Shown one piece after another: positions 33,646 through 45,482 of a stretch of 64,000 nucleotides of DNA. This DNA comes from Bemisia tabaci (taxonomy: Eukaryota > Arthropoda > Insecta > Hemiptera > Aleyrodidae). The stretch spans positions 14,198,001-14,262,000 of the forward strand of contig NC_092801.1 in assembly GCF_918797505.1 (NCBI RefSeq), read 5' to 3'. Position 1 is the first letter of the stretch. Each line of letters begins with the position of its first letter. A program made the translations under genes and the position numbers. The notes under the pieces are model-generated. The model worked only from the letters and a program-made list of their open reading frames with translations. It was not told the DNA's origin and did not search any database.

Positions 33646-34327
33646 CAAATGCGGAGATTTAGAAAGGCGTAAACGGAGGTAGACATTTTTTGACTTACGT
33701 TAAAGTAAGCCTCCTTGTGTGGGTATGAAATACTCCCTGCGACGATGAAATCGGTAAGAAAGTTTATATCAAGGATACTTACATAGTTTTTTTCTCCGTG
33801 TACATAAAACTTGGGATGCGTTTCAACACACTTGGCGTCATCCTCAGTTGCGACTCCGTCGTCATATTTCCTTCAATAAAAACGAATTTACCGAGAGTAT
33901 TTTAAATCTTTTTCCTTAAATTTTTCGGGAACTTTTATTCACAACTCAATTTAAAATATCTAAGATTTGAAAAAATGTGCACGACTTTCTTCAAAATGTT
34001 ACAAAGGTGGGAGACCTTTGAACACCCATCAAGATTTACTTTGTAAATAGTCTGTAAGGTATGAACGAGAGTGTGAATGGAGTGCGAAAAGAAGAATGTT
34101 AAATAACTAAATTAAAAACGTATATGTTTTAATATTTCTAAAAAAGAGGACAGAGAATTTTATAATTCGTGTTCTTTAGATAATAATTTTATTAATCTAA
34201 CGTTACTCTGTAAATTTAATGCAATTAGTTCAGTTATAAATGATCTAGATAGATACAAGAAAGAACTCGAGTAGCTACGTTGTGCTCAATTTTTTTTATT
34301 CTTTTTTTTAAAACTTTCTTAAAATTG

Positions 34328-34555
34328 CACTGGAAAAAAACCACATTGGATCTAGAGTCCTGACTCTTAAAAACATCGACAAGAAAAAATACCCTTGCTT
34401 CAATCAGATTTAACTTTAAATCAAGAACCAGGCCTCTTAATTTGAGCGGATTTCCTTTTGTTTTAAGCTTAAATCTGATTGAATCAAGAGTCCTTTTTCT
34501 TGTCAATGTTTCAAGAGTTTGGACTCTAGATCCAATGTGTTTTATTCCAGCAGTG
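34328..34555. mobile_element. Palindromic CACTGG MITE, copy 4
   Basis: Left CACTGGAAAAAAACCACATT, right TTTTATTCCAGCAGTG (an extra CAG). Flanks are TG and TA, so the 2-bp duplication is imperfect here. Confidence 0.82.
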
Positions 34556-34570
34556 TACAAGTTTTATTTG

Positions 34571-34624
34571 CGGAAATTTGGCAAGTCTTGAAAGTTCAAA
34601 CGGCGTTCTTCCTCAGTTTGGCAG
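34571..34624. mobile_element. Right half of a CTGCCGTGC element
   Basis: GGAAATTTGGCAAGTCTTG, then CGGCGTTCTTCC, is a family right end; the left half is gone. The opposite half of another copy begins at 34895 (CTGCCATGCTAGGGAAGAAC) and stops near 34998, where a GGACGTAT-family left end begins. Confidence 0.6.
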
Positions 34625-35039
34625 TACTGCAATTGCTGCCCCGGTTTCTGAACTGGATCCATCATCGATACGTGGGAAGATTCCTAGGTTTGGCAGAGGT
34701 CCTACTTATTTCGGACTTTTGGCACGATTCTATACCATGATGTAATCCACGCGCTGGTATGATTGAGTGCTGCGTGCGCGAGTCTATTGAGTAACAAATC
34801 ACGAAACATTGATGTCTAGGATGCATTCAGAGCTTCGGCGAGTTGATTTCCGGAATCATGCATGGCCAAAAAATCGTCGCTTCGCTGACATAGGCTGCCA
34901 TGCTAGGGAAGAACATCGTATCAGCCCTCAAACGTTGCCAAATTTTCTATGATGAAATAGGAATTTTCAGGGCAATCAGTGAAAATTTCTCTGCCAATTG
35001 GACGTATTTCTATCAAACAGAACTATATGCCGGTGGGAA

Positions 35040-35539
35040 AGATTTGTTGTGCGCACTGTGTTTGGCGCAATGCGTGAAGTATTCATGCATTCTTGTAGGC
35101 GCTATCCGTTCTACGCTGACCTCAATAACCGCACTGAGTTTGATGCAATGCGTGAAGTATTCGTGCAGTCTTGTAGGCGCTAATATGTGGTACATGCCGA
35201 TCGCCGCGGCGAGGGCGTCTCCTTTTCATCTCAAGTCCTCGTCATCATTTCTCCCTAAGTCGCGGCTAAGTTCCAGGCCAAATTGTGAGTTTGGTTTCTC
35301 TCTTAACTCGAATCATTAAAGGTGCTGTCTCTTGTATCATTTCGACTAAAGTAGAATTTACTATACTCTCAGGAAATGAAAGATTTTGTAGCCTTTTCTC
35401 GTTTGTAATTTTTTTTCCAAATTCGATTTTTTTTATACTTACATTTAAAAATATTGCAAAATTTGCCGCCCCCTGTAGATTTTCCGCCATGGGCCGCGGC
35501 CTATGTGGCCACACTGGCCACCCCCTTAATCCGGCCCTG
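35040..35539. mobile_element. hAT-like CAGGGCCGG element with internal minisatellite, partial
   Basis: The right end CCTTAATCCGGCCCTG and GGCCGCGGCCTATGTGGCCA match the elements at 26674 and 54862. It retains two minisatellite units (about 35060-35190) at the same internal position as the 54862 copy. The left terminus is lost. Confidence 0.7.
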
Positions 35540-36233
35540 CGCGCAATGTAGTTAAGTCCTTATGTCGGAAGATGACGAAATGTCCCACCATCCACGAGGA
35601 AAGGGGCTTTGGTGGGCTGCTTATTAAATTTGCAACATTTTGAGGGGGAAAGAGGGTCTGAGCGTGCGGTACGAGGGCGTTACGGGGGAAGAAAGGGGGC
35701 CAGGGCAGCGAAACGTATAACGTTTGATAAAAATATAAATTCTTGATTTTGCTTAAAAGAAAGTCTTTTCACGTTCTTCTTCCTTTTTATCTCCTGCATT
35801 TCAATCGATTGTTTGAATGTTGAATAATGATTTTATATTATTAGTAAGATTTAAATTCTTCCTCTCGTTCCATTACTCTCCTTTTGCGGTGAAACACGTG
35901 ATGCGACTATATTCTGACCTTCAAGTATAGGTGATAGAGCATGACCACGAACAGAAAAGTACAAGGTCATTTTTCTGTTGACTTAGAGACTTTAACGCAG
36001 GAGTAGAAAAGTTGGATGGAGCGAAGCGCTTGATACAACTATTTCGGCTTCAAGTAGGTAACATTGCATATCCTAAAATTGAAGGAGAACATTGTCTCTT
36101 TTTCGCTGACTCGAAACCTTTGGACCGGGAGGGGAAGGGGGGCTTTTAAACTTGAAATATCACACTTTAAAGTTATGAAAAAACGAAATTCCAGGCCAAA
36201 CTGTTCGGTGTATTCGAGGAAAAAGTGTCATAT

Positions 36234-37142
36234 ATTGCCCATCAATCTCTTCCGAAAAATCTGGAACATTGATCTCTGAAATCTACGACGCATGAATTTT
36301 CCCTTGTTTTCAAGATACTTCCGATGAAAAATGAACCCCGTATTATTTTCCACAAGGGCCACAGAAAATGGGCACCAGGCAAATTAGCCAATCAGAAACG
36401 ACTCGTAAAAGTAAGAACCACCACTCGGCCCGCAATGGAGAAGTTGCATGTGTGAGGAATTTGCGATTTGACCATTGATTCTTCCGTAAAAGTTCGCGAG
36501 AAACACGATGGTGCCACTGGTTTTCTCTGAAATCAACTCCCAAACTCAAAAAAAGCTCTCAAGTTGAGGCCAAAATGGAGGGGATATCCCAACCTACCTT
36601 GAGAGTCCACCTCTTCATCAAGACAACCTCTCCATGCACAGATAGGGAGCAAATACATTAGCAGGGTTGCCGTGTTTTCAGTGTTAGAGTCACCAAATAA
36701 AGTGGCAGCCCTGTCAATGTATTTGCTCCCTTTCTTTGCATGGAGAGTTTGTCTTGATGTAGAGGTGGACTCTCAGGATAGCGTGGGATATCCCCTCCAT
36801 TTTGGCTTCAACTTGAGAGCTTTTTTTGAGCTTGGGAGTTGATTTCAGAGAAAACCAGTGGCACCATCGTGTTTCTCGCAAACTTTTACGTTATAATCAA
36901 CAGTCAAATCGCAAATTCCTCACACATGCAACATATCCATTGCCCATCAATCTCTTCCGAAAAATCTGGAACATTGATCTCTGAAATCTACGACGCATGA
37001 ATTTTCCCTTGTTTTCAAGATATTTTCGATGAAAAAATGAGTCCCGTATCATTTTCCACAAGAGCCGTAGAAAATGGGCATCAGGCAAATCAGCCAATCA
37101 GAGACGACTCGTAGAAGTAAGGACTACCAATCGGCCCGCAAT
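36234..37142. repeat. ~203-bp direct repeats bracketing a 510-bp palindrome
   Basis: The left repeat 36234-36435 and right repeat 36939-37142 are about 95% alike by eye (both start ATTGCCCATCAATCTCTTCC and end CGGCCCGCAAT). Between them sits copy 2 of the CAATGGAG palindrome (36432-36942). The repeats are in direct orientation, so they are not part of the palindrome. The flanking 35540-36233 and 37143-37617 stretches show only a fragment of the 19.9-20.6 kb unit (about 35990-36120). Confidence 0.85.
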
Positions 37143-37617
37143 TAATATCGCGGCTCTTGGTTTCTCTTTGATAATCAGGCTACCGGTAGATTAACCCTCA
37201 ATTCGAGCAGTTACGAGGATAATCTCAAATTTCAAAAGTACACATCGGTGGAGAGAAAATACCGAGCGTATCCCCAACTCATACTCATAAATGACTTATT
37301 CACGCGGCAACGGATCCATCCTCCATTCCTCCTCCGGAAAACAGCCGTAAAAGTGTTCGAGCTTGAGTCGCAGTCAACGCCATCTTCAGTACCTCGGGAG
37401 CTCATATCGGAATGCACTTGCTGCCGTCTTGGGCGGTGGTTTTGAAGAAAGTTGATTACAGAGTCGGTGTCGGCGATGACGAGTTGATCGATTCGCTTCT
37501 TCGGAGCCGTCAAAATGGGAGCCCCCAAGTTCACGGCTCCAGGATCGCGGTCTGTAATCCGGCGCGGCGGCCGCATCGGCTTCCGGCGAGTAGTTTCCTG
37601 AGTTGCCAGATTGTTAA

Positions 37618-37845
37618 CACTGGAAAAAAAACCACATTGGATCTAGAGTCCAGATTCTTAAAAACATCGACAAGAAAAAATACTCTTGATTCAATCAGAT
37701 TTAAGCTTAAATCAAGGACCAAGCCTCTTAATTTTAGCGGATTTCCTTTTGATTTAAGCTTTAATTTGATTGAATCAAGAGTCCTTTTTCTTGTCAATGT
37801 TTTTAGAGCCTGGACCCTAGATCCGATGTGTTTTCTTTCCCAGTG
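37618..37845. mobile_element. Palindromic CACTGG MITE, copy 5
   Basis: 228 bp, ends CACTGGAAAAAAAACCACATT-like and TTTCTTTCCCAGTG, target duplication AA (37616-37617 and 37846-37847). Confidence 0.9.
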
Positions 37846-38640
37846 AATCAACACTTTTGCCGTGATAGCGAAGGAAGCGGTAAGGGTCAAATTTTCGAAA
37901 TCGAGTTTCCTTCAAAATTGGCCTAAACTCTTTCAGACGAAATCACTGGAATATCTAAAATAGTAAATTTACCTTATACTGGGAAAAAAAAAGAAAAAAA
38001 AAAAAAAAAAATTGGATCTAGAGTCCAGACTCTTGAAAACATCGACACGAAAAAATACTCTTGATTCAATCAGATTTTTGCTTAAATCAAAAGGGAATCT
38101 GCTCAAATTGAGAGGCTTGGTTCTTGATTTAAGCAAAATTTCGATTGAATCAAGAGTATTTTTCCTTGTCGATGTTTTTAAGAGTCTGGACTCAAGATCC
38201 AAGGTGTTTTTTTGCCAGTGTAATTATATAAAAATGACATATGAGAAAGCCGTAAGTGCGCAAAATATGACTTAGTTTCAGGCAAGAAAGCAGTAAGTGG
38301 CATCATTCCTCCAGAGAGCCAGTTAGAACTGTGCTTTCGAGTAAAGCGTCACCCCTTTCTGCCAATTTCTAACCTGTGTTTGTTGTGTGTCCAACTCGAA
38401 ACTTCTCGAAAGCATGCAGAAGATAATACTTACGGTTGTCTTGCCTCACAATAGCCTAGCATGAAAATGAAAAATACCCTTTTTATGTAATAGAAATAAA
38501 ATCAGTCGTTTTTTAATCATCCAAACGATAGCTAAGACTCTCTCGGATGATTAGGGACAATTTGACAAAGAACGAGGGCTTCTTTGAATAAAATTTTCCG
38601 GCGAAAAGCTTCTGATCCCGTTTTCTCAAAATTTCATTTT
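37846..38640. repeat. 3'-flank segment of the poly-Cys locus, copy I
   Basis: Outside the inserted MITE at 37977-38220, this DNA is homologous to 49505-50400 and 63237-64000: GCCGTGATAGCGAAG.., ATCGAGTTTCCTTCAAAAT, CAGACGAAATCACT, GAAAGCATGCAGAAGA and GAAATAAAATCRGT. In the 49.5-kb copy it is the DNA immediately downstream of gene B's stop codon. Here no poly-Cys exon follows, which suggests a lost or moved paralogue (inference). Confidence 0.65.
37977..38220. mobile_element. Palindromic CACTGG MITE, copy 6
   Basis: 244 bp with an expanded A-run at the left end (TACTGGGAAAAAAAAAG). Target duplication TA (37975-37976 and 38221-38222). Inserted in the repeated 3'-flank segment, whose other copies show the empty site. 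Confidence 0.85.
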
Positions 38641-39186
38641 TGCACTTACTATTCTCTTCGCTATGACGGCAGACCTCTCCCTATTTAAACCCATGTGAAA
38701 AATCCATATTTTATCGCTCAATCTGACAACTGTGGTGGTTTTGTGTTAATGATACGCCTCACAGTGGTCGACTCCTCCCGCTCACCCACTTCTCATGGCT
38801 GACCTGGTCTCCTTGTTCCTGGCGGGAGTTTCTCACTCCCGATTGGCCTAGAGTAGAGCACCTATGGGGAGAGTACGGACATATCGGTAATATTGAGGTT
38901 CTATCATAAGGCCTGGATACACGCTCCCGTCAATTCCCGGTCAAAATGATGACAAAAATGGCGGTCGAGAGTTATCAAAATTGTTACCTAAAATTAATTA
39001 AAACAGCGTGTTGATTGAAATAAGCATGAAATAAGCACGATTGTGTGCGGAAATCAGATGACGGATGAGACCCACACTGCCGTGCTAAGGAGAAACGCCG
39101 TATGAACATTCGAGAGTTGCTAAATTTCCTTTGAAAAATGCTTATTTTTGAGGAAAATTAAGAATGTTTTTTCCTTGCAATCTATG

Positions 39187-39466
39187 GCCTGGTTACACGC
39201 TCAAATTTCCGTCAAATTCCGATCAAAATGATGACCAAGATGACGGTCGAGAGTTATCTAGATGGATGAGTAAAATTAATTAAAACAGCGTGTTGATTGA
39301 AATAAGCATGAAATAAGCACGGTTACGTGGAAATTAGATGAAGGATGAGCCCCACAGCTCCATCATCTACCATCAAATGTTTGCAGGCCGCAGAAATTTG
39401 ATGGTAGATGGTGCGCACCAGTCACCATTTGATCGGAAATTGATGGAAATTTGAGCGTGTAACCAT
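39187..39466. repeat. Palindromic element, GGTTACACGCTCAAATTTCC ends
   Basis: GGTTACACGCTCAAATTTCC on the left is mirrored by GGAAATTTGAGCGTGTAACC on the right, with an inner ACCATCAAAT..ATTTGATGGT stem. A related left half precedes it at 38912-39070 (GGATACACGCTCCCGTC), interrupted by a truncated CTGCCGTGC end at 39077. Confidence 0.75.
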
Positions 39467-39659
39467 AGCATAAAAAACGCGTCATCATAGAAACGCATTA
39501 GAATTTTGCCGCTTGCTTCTTCATTTTTTTTCATTTTGAATAATAGTTCATGAAAAGTTTACGAACATTTTGAAATCACAAAAACCGTTAAAACACGGTT
39601 CATGACATAGTGCCAGACCTGTGCACGCAACTCAGCGTGGACACGTCGCGCGTCGCGCT

Positions 39660-39807
39660 AGCCGGTGCAAAACGCATATTAGTGCCTACAAAACTGAAGG
39701 AATACTTCCCGCATTACGTGTTCAACAGAGTTTAACACATACCACGGTGGGCACTCTAACCGTTTAAAATCTGTTTTCTCTCGGTGTCGGACCCACCGTG
39801 GTGTATG
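39660..39807. repeat. Minisatellite fragment and ACCACGGTGGG hairpin
   Basis: One decayed minisatellite unit (AACGCATATTAGTGCCTACA, then TACTTCCCGCATTACG) is followed by an imperfect stem pairing AACACATACCACGGTGGG with CCCACCGTGGTGTATGTT. Confidence 0.55.
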
Positions 39808-41509
39808 TTGCCGTGCTAAGGATGAACGCCATATGTACTTTCAGACGTTGCCAAGTTTCTTTCGATAACAACCGAATTTACTGGGAAAATTGCTCGTATC
39901 AATTTCCAAAAATTTGAGATAATTTTGTACGCAATTTAATCTAAAATATCTGAGAATTTCAAGAAAACATATGCATGAATGTTGTCCAAAATAAATGTTT
40001 TATCTACACTGAAAAAAAAGTGGAAGTGGGATTGACCATAATGGTATAGTAAAAAAAAATATGGTGATAAAAAGCCAAATAATGGTCGATTTAAGCATCT
40101 AGATGAAAGTGAGAATCATACTCGATATAAAAATTACCATACCCGGATTGTAAATATCAGTTAGGTGTGTCTGTCCATCGTTTAGGTATTTCTCACCATC
40201 AGCTGGGTATTTTTTACCATACGATGAGTTAAAAGTATGGAATAACATGGTAACACTTGCGTTTGATATCTGTAGGCATCTGTATGCGACTGGTCATGGT
40301 GTTGGTAGGTTAAATTTACCATACTGGTATAGTCAGCGTGGTGAGAGCTCCCGCTTGACTGCGCTGCGGTCTGTGGTCCGCCATTTTTCGTTTGTCTGTT
40401 TGTCAGTTATAAATTTATCACGTTGAGGGTCGGAGTCCGTGGCTGTGTTTTATTGATCCATATTATTCCATGTGAATCCACGCGTAATTTGCCCAAATTT
40501 GTGTTCGAATTGACCCTAAAGCTACCGTCTTCTCTTCGAATCTATCTATATTGATCTGCCACTTACATTTTCTGAGATTTTTTCGTTATTCGTATCGACC
40601 AATTTCTGGAGGTTAGGAGTTGCTACAATGAATCTGGCTTGCAAAGTGAAGGAATCCTGAAAATTTGAAAACCTTCGCAAAGTTGTTCTGCAATCCAGTG
40701 AATATCGGTTCTGTGTAAAGTCATTTCGAAAACATAAAAGTGCGGAAGTAATTTGAAAATAATCGACTAGAAGTGATTTTTGAATACTTCGTTCGTAGGT
40801 ATACCTATATTCTTGTTAAAATTTTCGAAGCTCAACATACTCAGATGAAGAGACAAATGTGCGTGGGATTGATGTTTAACTGTAACTTTAAGCAAAATTT
40901 GGCAGCTTCTGCCCCACCGTGAACCGTGCGATTGGATTTTCATGTAGTGTCTTTTTGTGGGTATATTTTGAACTATCTATTTATTATATGCAATTAAATT
41001 TTCCGTGGATCTGATTTAGTCTGTAAATGATACCTTAACGCGAATAACAAGTATGGTTTTGGTATCATTTACTTGAAATCAGTGAAGCAATTATCTGCTA
41101 TTTCTCGTTGAAACTGTCTTTAACTGCCATTGATTGTGTATGTAACGGAATTTCTAAAAGTAAGATGTAAGTAAAATATCCACGACTTTCATCAAAAGCA
41201 TTTAATAATATAAGATGAGTGGATTTTAGAATCTACAAGGTTTGTCGCAGCATCTGGATGCTTGAAATTACCATACTAGTCAGTCGGGAACGCCACACTG
41301 GCACTGTGTCGCATAGTGTCAGCCGTATCGTGTTATTTACCATACCGGTATATTGGTAACTATGCTGCAGCTTCACTGTGTAAAAAATCAAGTAGACAGT
41401 ATGGTAAACAACACCCAAACTCTGGTAAATCCCACCGATTATTTTTTTCAGTGTAGGGAAATTTGGCAACTCTCGAATGTTCATACGGCATTTTTCCTTG
41501 GCACGGCAG
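39808..41509. mobile_element. CTGCCGTGC element carrying a nested 1.4-kb insertion
   Basis: Left TTGCCGTGCTAAGGATGAAC, right TTTTTCCTTGGCACGGCAG. TATG flanks both ends (39804-39807 and 41510-41513) as a 4-bp target duplication. The insertion at 40007-41453 splits it. Confidence 0.85.
40007..41453. mobile_element. 1447-bp element with CACTGAAAAAAAAGTGG ends
   Basis: Ends CACTGAAAAAAAAGTGG, then GTGGGATT, and AATCCCACCGATT, then TTTTTTTCAGTG. TA flanks both sides (40005-40006 and 41454-41455). The interior is non-repetitive with no frame over about 70 codons; short motifs such as TTACCATAC recur near both ends. It looks like a deleted DNA transposon of the CACTG-terminus type. Confidence 0.75.
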
Positions 41510-42157
41510 TATGTATGTTAACCACGAGGCTGGGACCGCAGGGTCGAAGGATCGATGAAATTTTGTACCTTTAAATTTTATCTTTTCTTTTTAATTTTTT
41601 CCCTTGAAAAGGTCTGTCTCCGAAGATATGCGAACTCTATTTTACTCAAGCTTCGTCAGATTTAACTTTATTTAAGCTGTGAGACTAATAATTAAAAAGT
41701 ATGTACTAATAATTGATAAAAGAACTCTTTCAGAGATCTCTATTCATCACAATGTATACTAGAACTTTCGGTTCCGAAAAAGTAGATTTCGACGAATTGA
41801 TTCGATTTCGATTTATTCTGAATAATCGTCATCCTTATCCACAGTATTAAAGGCAGCAATCATTGTCAGCTACTCCTTCCCATGGAAAAATCCTTTTGGT
41901 TTACACTGTGGTTAAGAACTAAGGGCGTTTCGAGGAGGGCCATATCATAGCATCACAAAAAAAGTCAATCTTTGCAAATCTGCTGTAAAATTCATCAATG
42001 TACGTCTGGATCCTTACGACAATGATTTGCCATTTAAAAAAGTACAACATATGGAAGAATAATTCCTCGTTTATTGCCATATTTAGATATAAAAATACAA
42101 ATAAACGCTTCTCATTGTCAGAACAGAAGAAGCTACTAAATTATTACCCACGCCTGA

Positions 42158-42301
42158 TTGGACTACATTTTGCTATTTGGAACTACAATTTCTGGCTCAG
42201 TTTAGAAACAGACGTATATGCACCATTAGTTTCCCTATGCACATAAGTGTTTTTACGGGTAAGCCAGAAATTATACTTTCGAATTGCAAAATTTAGTTCA
42301 A
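42158..42301. repeat. Palindromic element, GGACTACATTTTGC ends
   Basis: GGACTACATTTTGCTATTTGG, then CAATTTCTGGCTCAG, is mirrored by AAGCCAGAAATTATACTTTCG, then AATTGCAAAATTTAGTTC. Relatives are at 56441-56578 and, split by a CTGCCGTGC element, at about 56982-57376. Bases 41514-42157 before it hold nothing recognisable. Confidence 0.75.
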
Positions 42302-42419
42302 TTGATCGACATTTAGTCGGAAGCTGAAAATGAAACTGGAAAAAACAAACCACTGCAACGCAGCTGCACTGACATGAGAGAAAATACAACACAATTTTCG
42401 GCTAGAATGCAGAGTAGAA

Positions 42420-42463
42420 CTTACTTCCTGCTCATTTTACTCACTTAGTTACTTACTTGCTTG

Positions 42464-42494
<31 letters not shown>

Positions 42495-42515
42495 CCTTAC
42501 TTTAACTTACTTACT
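42420..42515. repeat. (ACTT)n microsatellite
   Basis: Imperfect runs of CTTA/ACTT. The 42516-43068 stretch after it holds AT-rich DNA with a CGATAGAT(A/G) motif and no gene. Confidence 0.9.
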
Positions 42516-43068
42516 CACTAACTTCGATAGATGCCCACCGATTCGATAGATAAAGCATTTAATTTAACAAAAAATTTCGGGATTTTAAAAGAAGTCCTTA
42601 ACGTAGTCCACATACAATTTTACAGAAGTAACTATAATTATAGTATATATATAATTGATTATAATTAATTATTAAAAGTAGGATACTAGTTTTTTTTTAC
42701 CACTTTAAGTAGCCCACAAGGGCTAATCCCGCGCTTTACAAGTACTTACGTGCACATGCGTATGCAGCAGTAACAATTTAAACTAGCATATCTACGAGTA
42801 ACATATGAAAAACCTTCGCCTTTATCATAGGAGTATGTAAGATGTGCATAACCTCAAACTTGCTCGCTGATAGCAGCCCTCTTGTTTGTTTATTTACGGC
42901 CGTAAAAACACATCATGTCAGCCTATTTTCACGCGAACAATGAGAAACTGGCACAGAAAATGGCCATACTCTGTTTATAAAGGTACTCTAATCTAATGGT
43001 CCATTTGGCAACATTCGAATGCTCATGAGTCGTTTATCTCTAAAGGCGGTAGGATAGGCGGCGTCAGG

Positions 43069-43466
43069 TTAGTATAAAAAGACGTATTCGGGAGGATCAT
43101 CTTTTTCAAAATGATCTTTGTCACAGCAATGTGCCCAGCAGCAACAGCCAATCATGTGCAGTGCCGGTTCATTCTTCTTGGCCCATCCTTTGCACCGAAT
43201 GCCACAGTGAGGTTTTTTCTCGGCTTTTCTGGATTTTCGCGTCGTGCTGGGGGTAGGAGATCGTTGCGTCTGAGTTCTCTGCAATGTTGCATCAGGTTTA
43301 ACGGATTTAACGGGCTGGCGTAGCGACTTTATAAGCGAGCGAGGACGGATTCTACACCTCTGGTTTCCAGTTGCCCCACCATTCCTACCAAGGTCGAGTC
43401 GTCAGAGTCGATCCCAGTTTCGGGCAACGCAGTCCGGGTACTGAGAATGGCTTCAGTCTCAAAAAT
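43069..43466 (-). pseudogene. Poly-Cys secreted protein family, copy C, last exon
   Basis: After a TAGTTGCAG acceptor, the phase set by the first exon (45453-45482) reads IFETEAILSTRTALPETG.. and ..VGQLETRG, then stops (TAA) after about 45 codons. Shifted, the downstream part encodes a basic linker (RKSRKAEKKPHCG), then CKGWAKKNEPALHMIG, CCCWAHCCDKDHFEKDD and a stop. The exon length (398) is not a multiple of three. Similarity to copy A covers both the AIL/LETR and CCCW-CCD blocks, so the homology is real even though the frame is broken. An 80-nt intron between the LETR codons and the linker (AGAG/GTGTAG..TTGCAG) was considered but does not restore phase. Probable pseudogene. Confidence 0.55.
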
Positions 43467-44378
43467 CTGCAACTAAAGAAAGGGATCGTTGAGCTTGCAT
43501 CCAAGGCAGTGGCGACCATTGTACTCTCTCGCAAGGGTCCATTTCCGAAGCTATATACTGCTGAATTTTACTCGAGGCTTGCAAAAATTGTCCTTTTTTA
43601 TGGAGATCGAAAGTTAAGGATCTCCTCGAACTACTCCCTAAATCACAATATAAACCAGCGGAGGTTTCGTAAGGAAAAAAGCTAAGAATTAGGAGAACTT
43701 TAACGAGACCCTAAATGCAGCATCGTAAAAAGGAAAATTTTTTGCTAATCTCGAATAAAAGACAGCAGTGTAACTTTGGCGATGAATCCTTGCCTATCAT
43801 AATCTTATATATAAAGTAAAGGTCGATTTTGACTGTTTTCACAAAATGGGGGTCAAACCGTCTTTTCGATCTTCCCTAAAGTTTGTATACCGGTCTTTCC
43901 CGGTTCGGTGAGTGACACTGGCTATTTCCATTCTCTCCCTGTCGTGATTTCGGGATTTTAGGGTCAAAAAATGGTAAAATTGGGGAGTGAAACGGGCCCA
44001 CGGTTGCTAAGCATGCGTTGCTAGGCACCTTTCTCTGCGGTGCGTATCGCTATACATGCAATAATCGATCCTAACTCACTATATATCGATCTGAAAGAAA
44101 TCAATGAAATATCAAAAAAATTGGGAGGAAAATATATTTAGAGTTTATTAAAATTAAAGGTAGGTCCGCCGCTACCTGAGAGATTGTCAAAATACCACAT
44201 TTTGTCTATGGTATTATGTACTTTTTGCATCGGAAAATCATTGTAATCTCCTGCAGGAATTCATCTCCTAAGTTGTATTGCTGAATTTCACTTGAGGTTT
44301 GCAGAAATTGCGTCTACTTGAACCTACTTTTATCATGGTGTATTTCAGTTTCCCCCTTTCTCTAAGGATTACTCTGTG

Positions 44379-44543
44379 CAGTGGCGTGGCGTGCTTTGCG
44401 ATATATCAATTGATTTGCCATTTAAACCTATGGTAAAGAATCGATTATTAAGGTGTTTGCTGCGAACACCCTGTTTTCCGATCCTTTTCCATATGTTTAA
44501 ATGGCATTTCAATCGATACATCGCAATTCACGCCACGCCACTG
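44379..44543. mobile_element. hAT-like MITE, CAGTGGCGTGG ends, copy 2
   Basis: 165 bp with perfect 8-bp duplication ACTCTGTG (44371-44378 and 44544-44551). Lies in the intron of poly-Cys copy C. Confidence 0.93.
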
Positions 44544-44767
44544 ACTCTGTGTATTATATAGTATCTATTTATTTGGAAGGTTTCACCAAGGGCCTAATTT
44601 TACTGTATTTTATTGTATTTATTTGAGATCACAATAAAAAACAAACACATAATGTAACTATAGTGACGCCATCGTCTTTTTTGAGGAATTTTTCAAGAGA
44701 AAAATCTTTAAAATTGGAAATTCCTGTGGTGCGTAAGCAACTCAATTTCTTGCGTGGAATATGCATT

Positions 44768-45146
44768 GGACGTATTTCTGCCAAACGGAACTATATGTAT
44801 ACGAGTGGGAAAGATGGGATGTGCTCGTTGATCTGCATAAGGAACAATATAAAAGTAGACGTGGTTCTCCTTGGAGAAATGTAAAAGCAGGATTTCACAC
44901 TCTATCAAACGGAACTCCGTGCCAACTGAATGTAACTCTCATGAGCCATTGACATGGGGAAAGAGCCTTGTGGACAGCGCTCATGAGTTAATGCGGTGGA
45001 GGGGTGACCGCGGAGGCAGCTTTGCTGCCGCTGACGTCACTGGCGCTTTATAATTCCCATTTATTCTTATGGCTTTCGACTAACGTGCATAGAGCACATC
45101 CCTTCATTCTCACCTGCCTCTGGTTCCGTTTGGCAGCAATACGTCC
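44768..45146. mobile_element. Long GGACGTAT element
   Basis: Ends GGACGTATTTCTGCCAAACG and CGTTTGGCAGCAATACGTCC, 379 bp. The interior carries GCGCCAGTGACGTCAGCGGC on the minus strand, also seen in the fragments at about 16320 and 24220. Its right edge received the hAT-like element at 45147. Confidence 0.8.
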
Positions 45147-45311
45147 CAGTGGCGTGGCGTGCTTTGCGATATATCGATTGTTACGCCATTTAAACCTTTG
45201 GAAAAGGATCGATAAACAGCGTGCTCGCAGCGAACACCTTAATAATCGATTCTTTACCATAGGTTTAAATGGCAAAACAATCGATACATAGCATTTCACG
45301 CCACGCTACTG
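45147..45311. mobile_element. hAT-like MITE, CAGTGGCGTGG ends, copy 3
   Basis: 165 bp with perfect 8-bp duplication ATACGTCC (45139-45146 and 45312-45319). The duplication is the terminal ATACGTCC of the GGACGTAT element, so it landed at that element's very end. Confidence 0.93.
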
Positions 45312-45452
45312 ATACGTCCAATCAAATAGAAATATTCGTCGGTGTCAGTGAAGGAAAACAATAGCCGTTTTGATACTAGCTGCACACACGGTGTTGGGGT
45401 TTGTTTTTTGTCCCTAGCTTTCCTGATAATAGTTGAAATTAAAAAAACTTAC

Positions 45453-45482
45453 CAGGGCAAGGAGGTATATCAGCCGAAACAT
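45453..45482 (-). CDS. Poly-Cys family, copy C, first exon (30 nt)
   Basis: ATG at 45482, ten codons MFRLIYLLAL, then the donor GTAAGT. Identical in length and phase to the first exons of copies A and B. The upstream minus-strand flank (to about 45990) is homologous to the flank of copy A. Confidence 0.65.

Noticed and set aside
35040..35190. CRISPR array
   Set aside because: Repeats are adjacent imperfect ~66-bp minisatellite units without unique spacers, in a eukaryotic setting.
38455..38480. Possible first exon (ATG..GTAAGT) in the repeated 3'-flank segment
   Set aside because: The GTAAG is conserved in the three copies but two of them have stops between ATG and donor, and no signal-peptide character is present.
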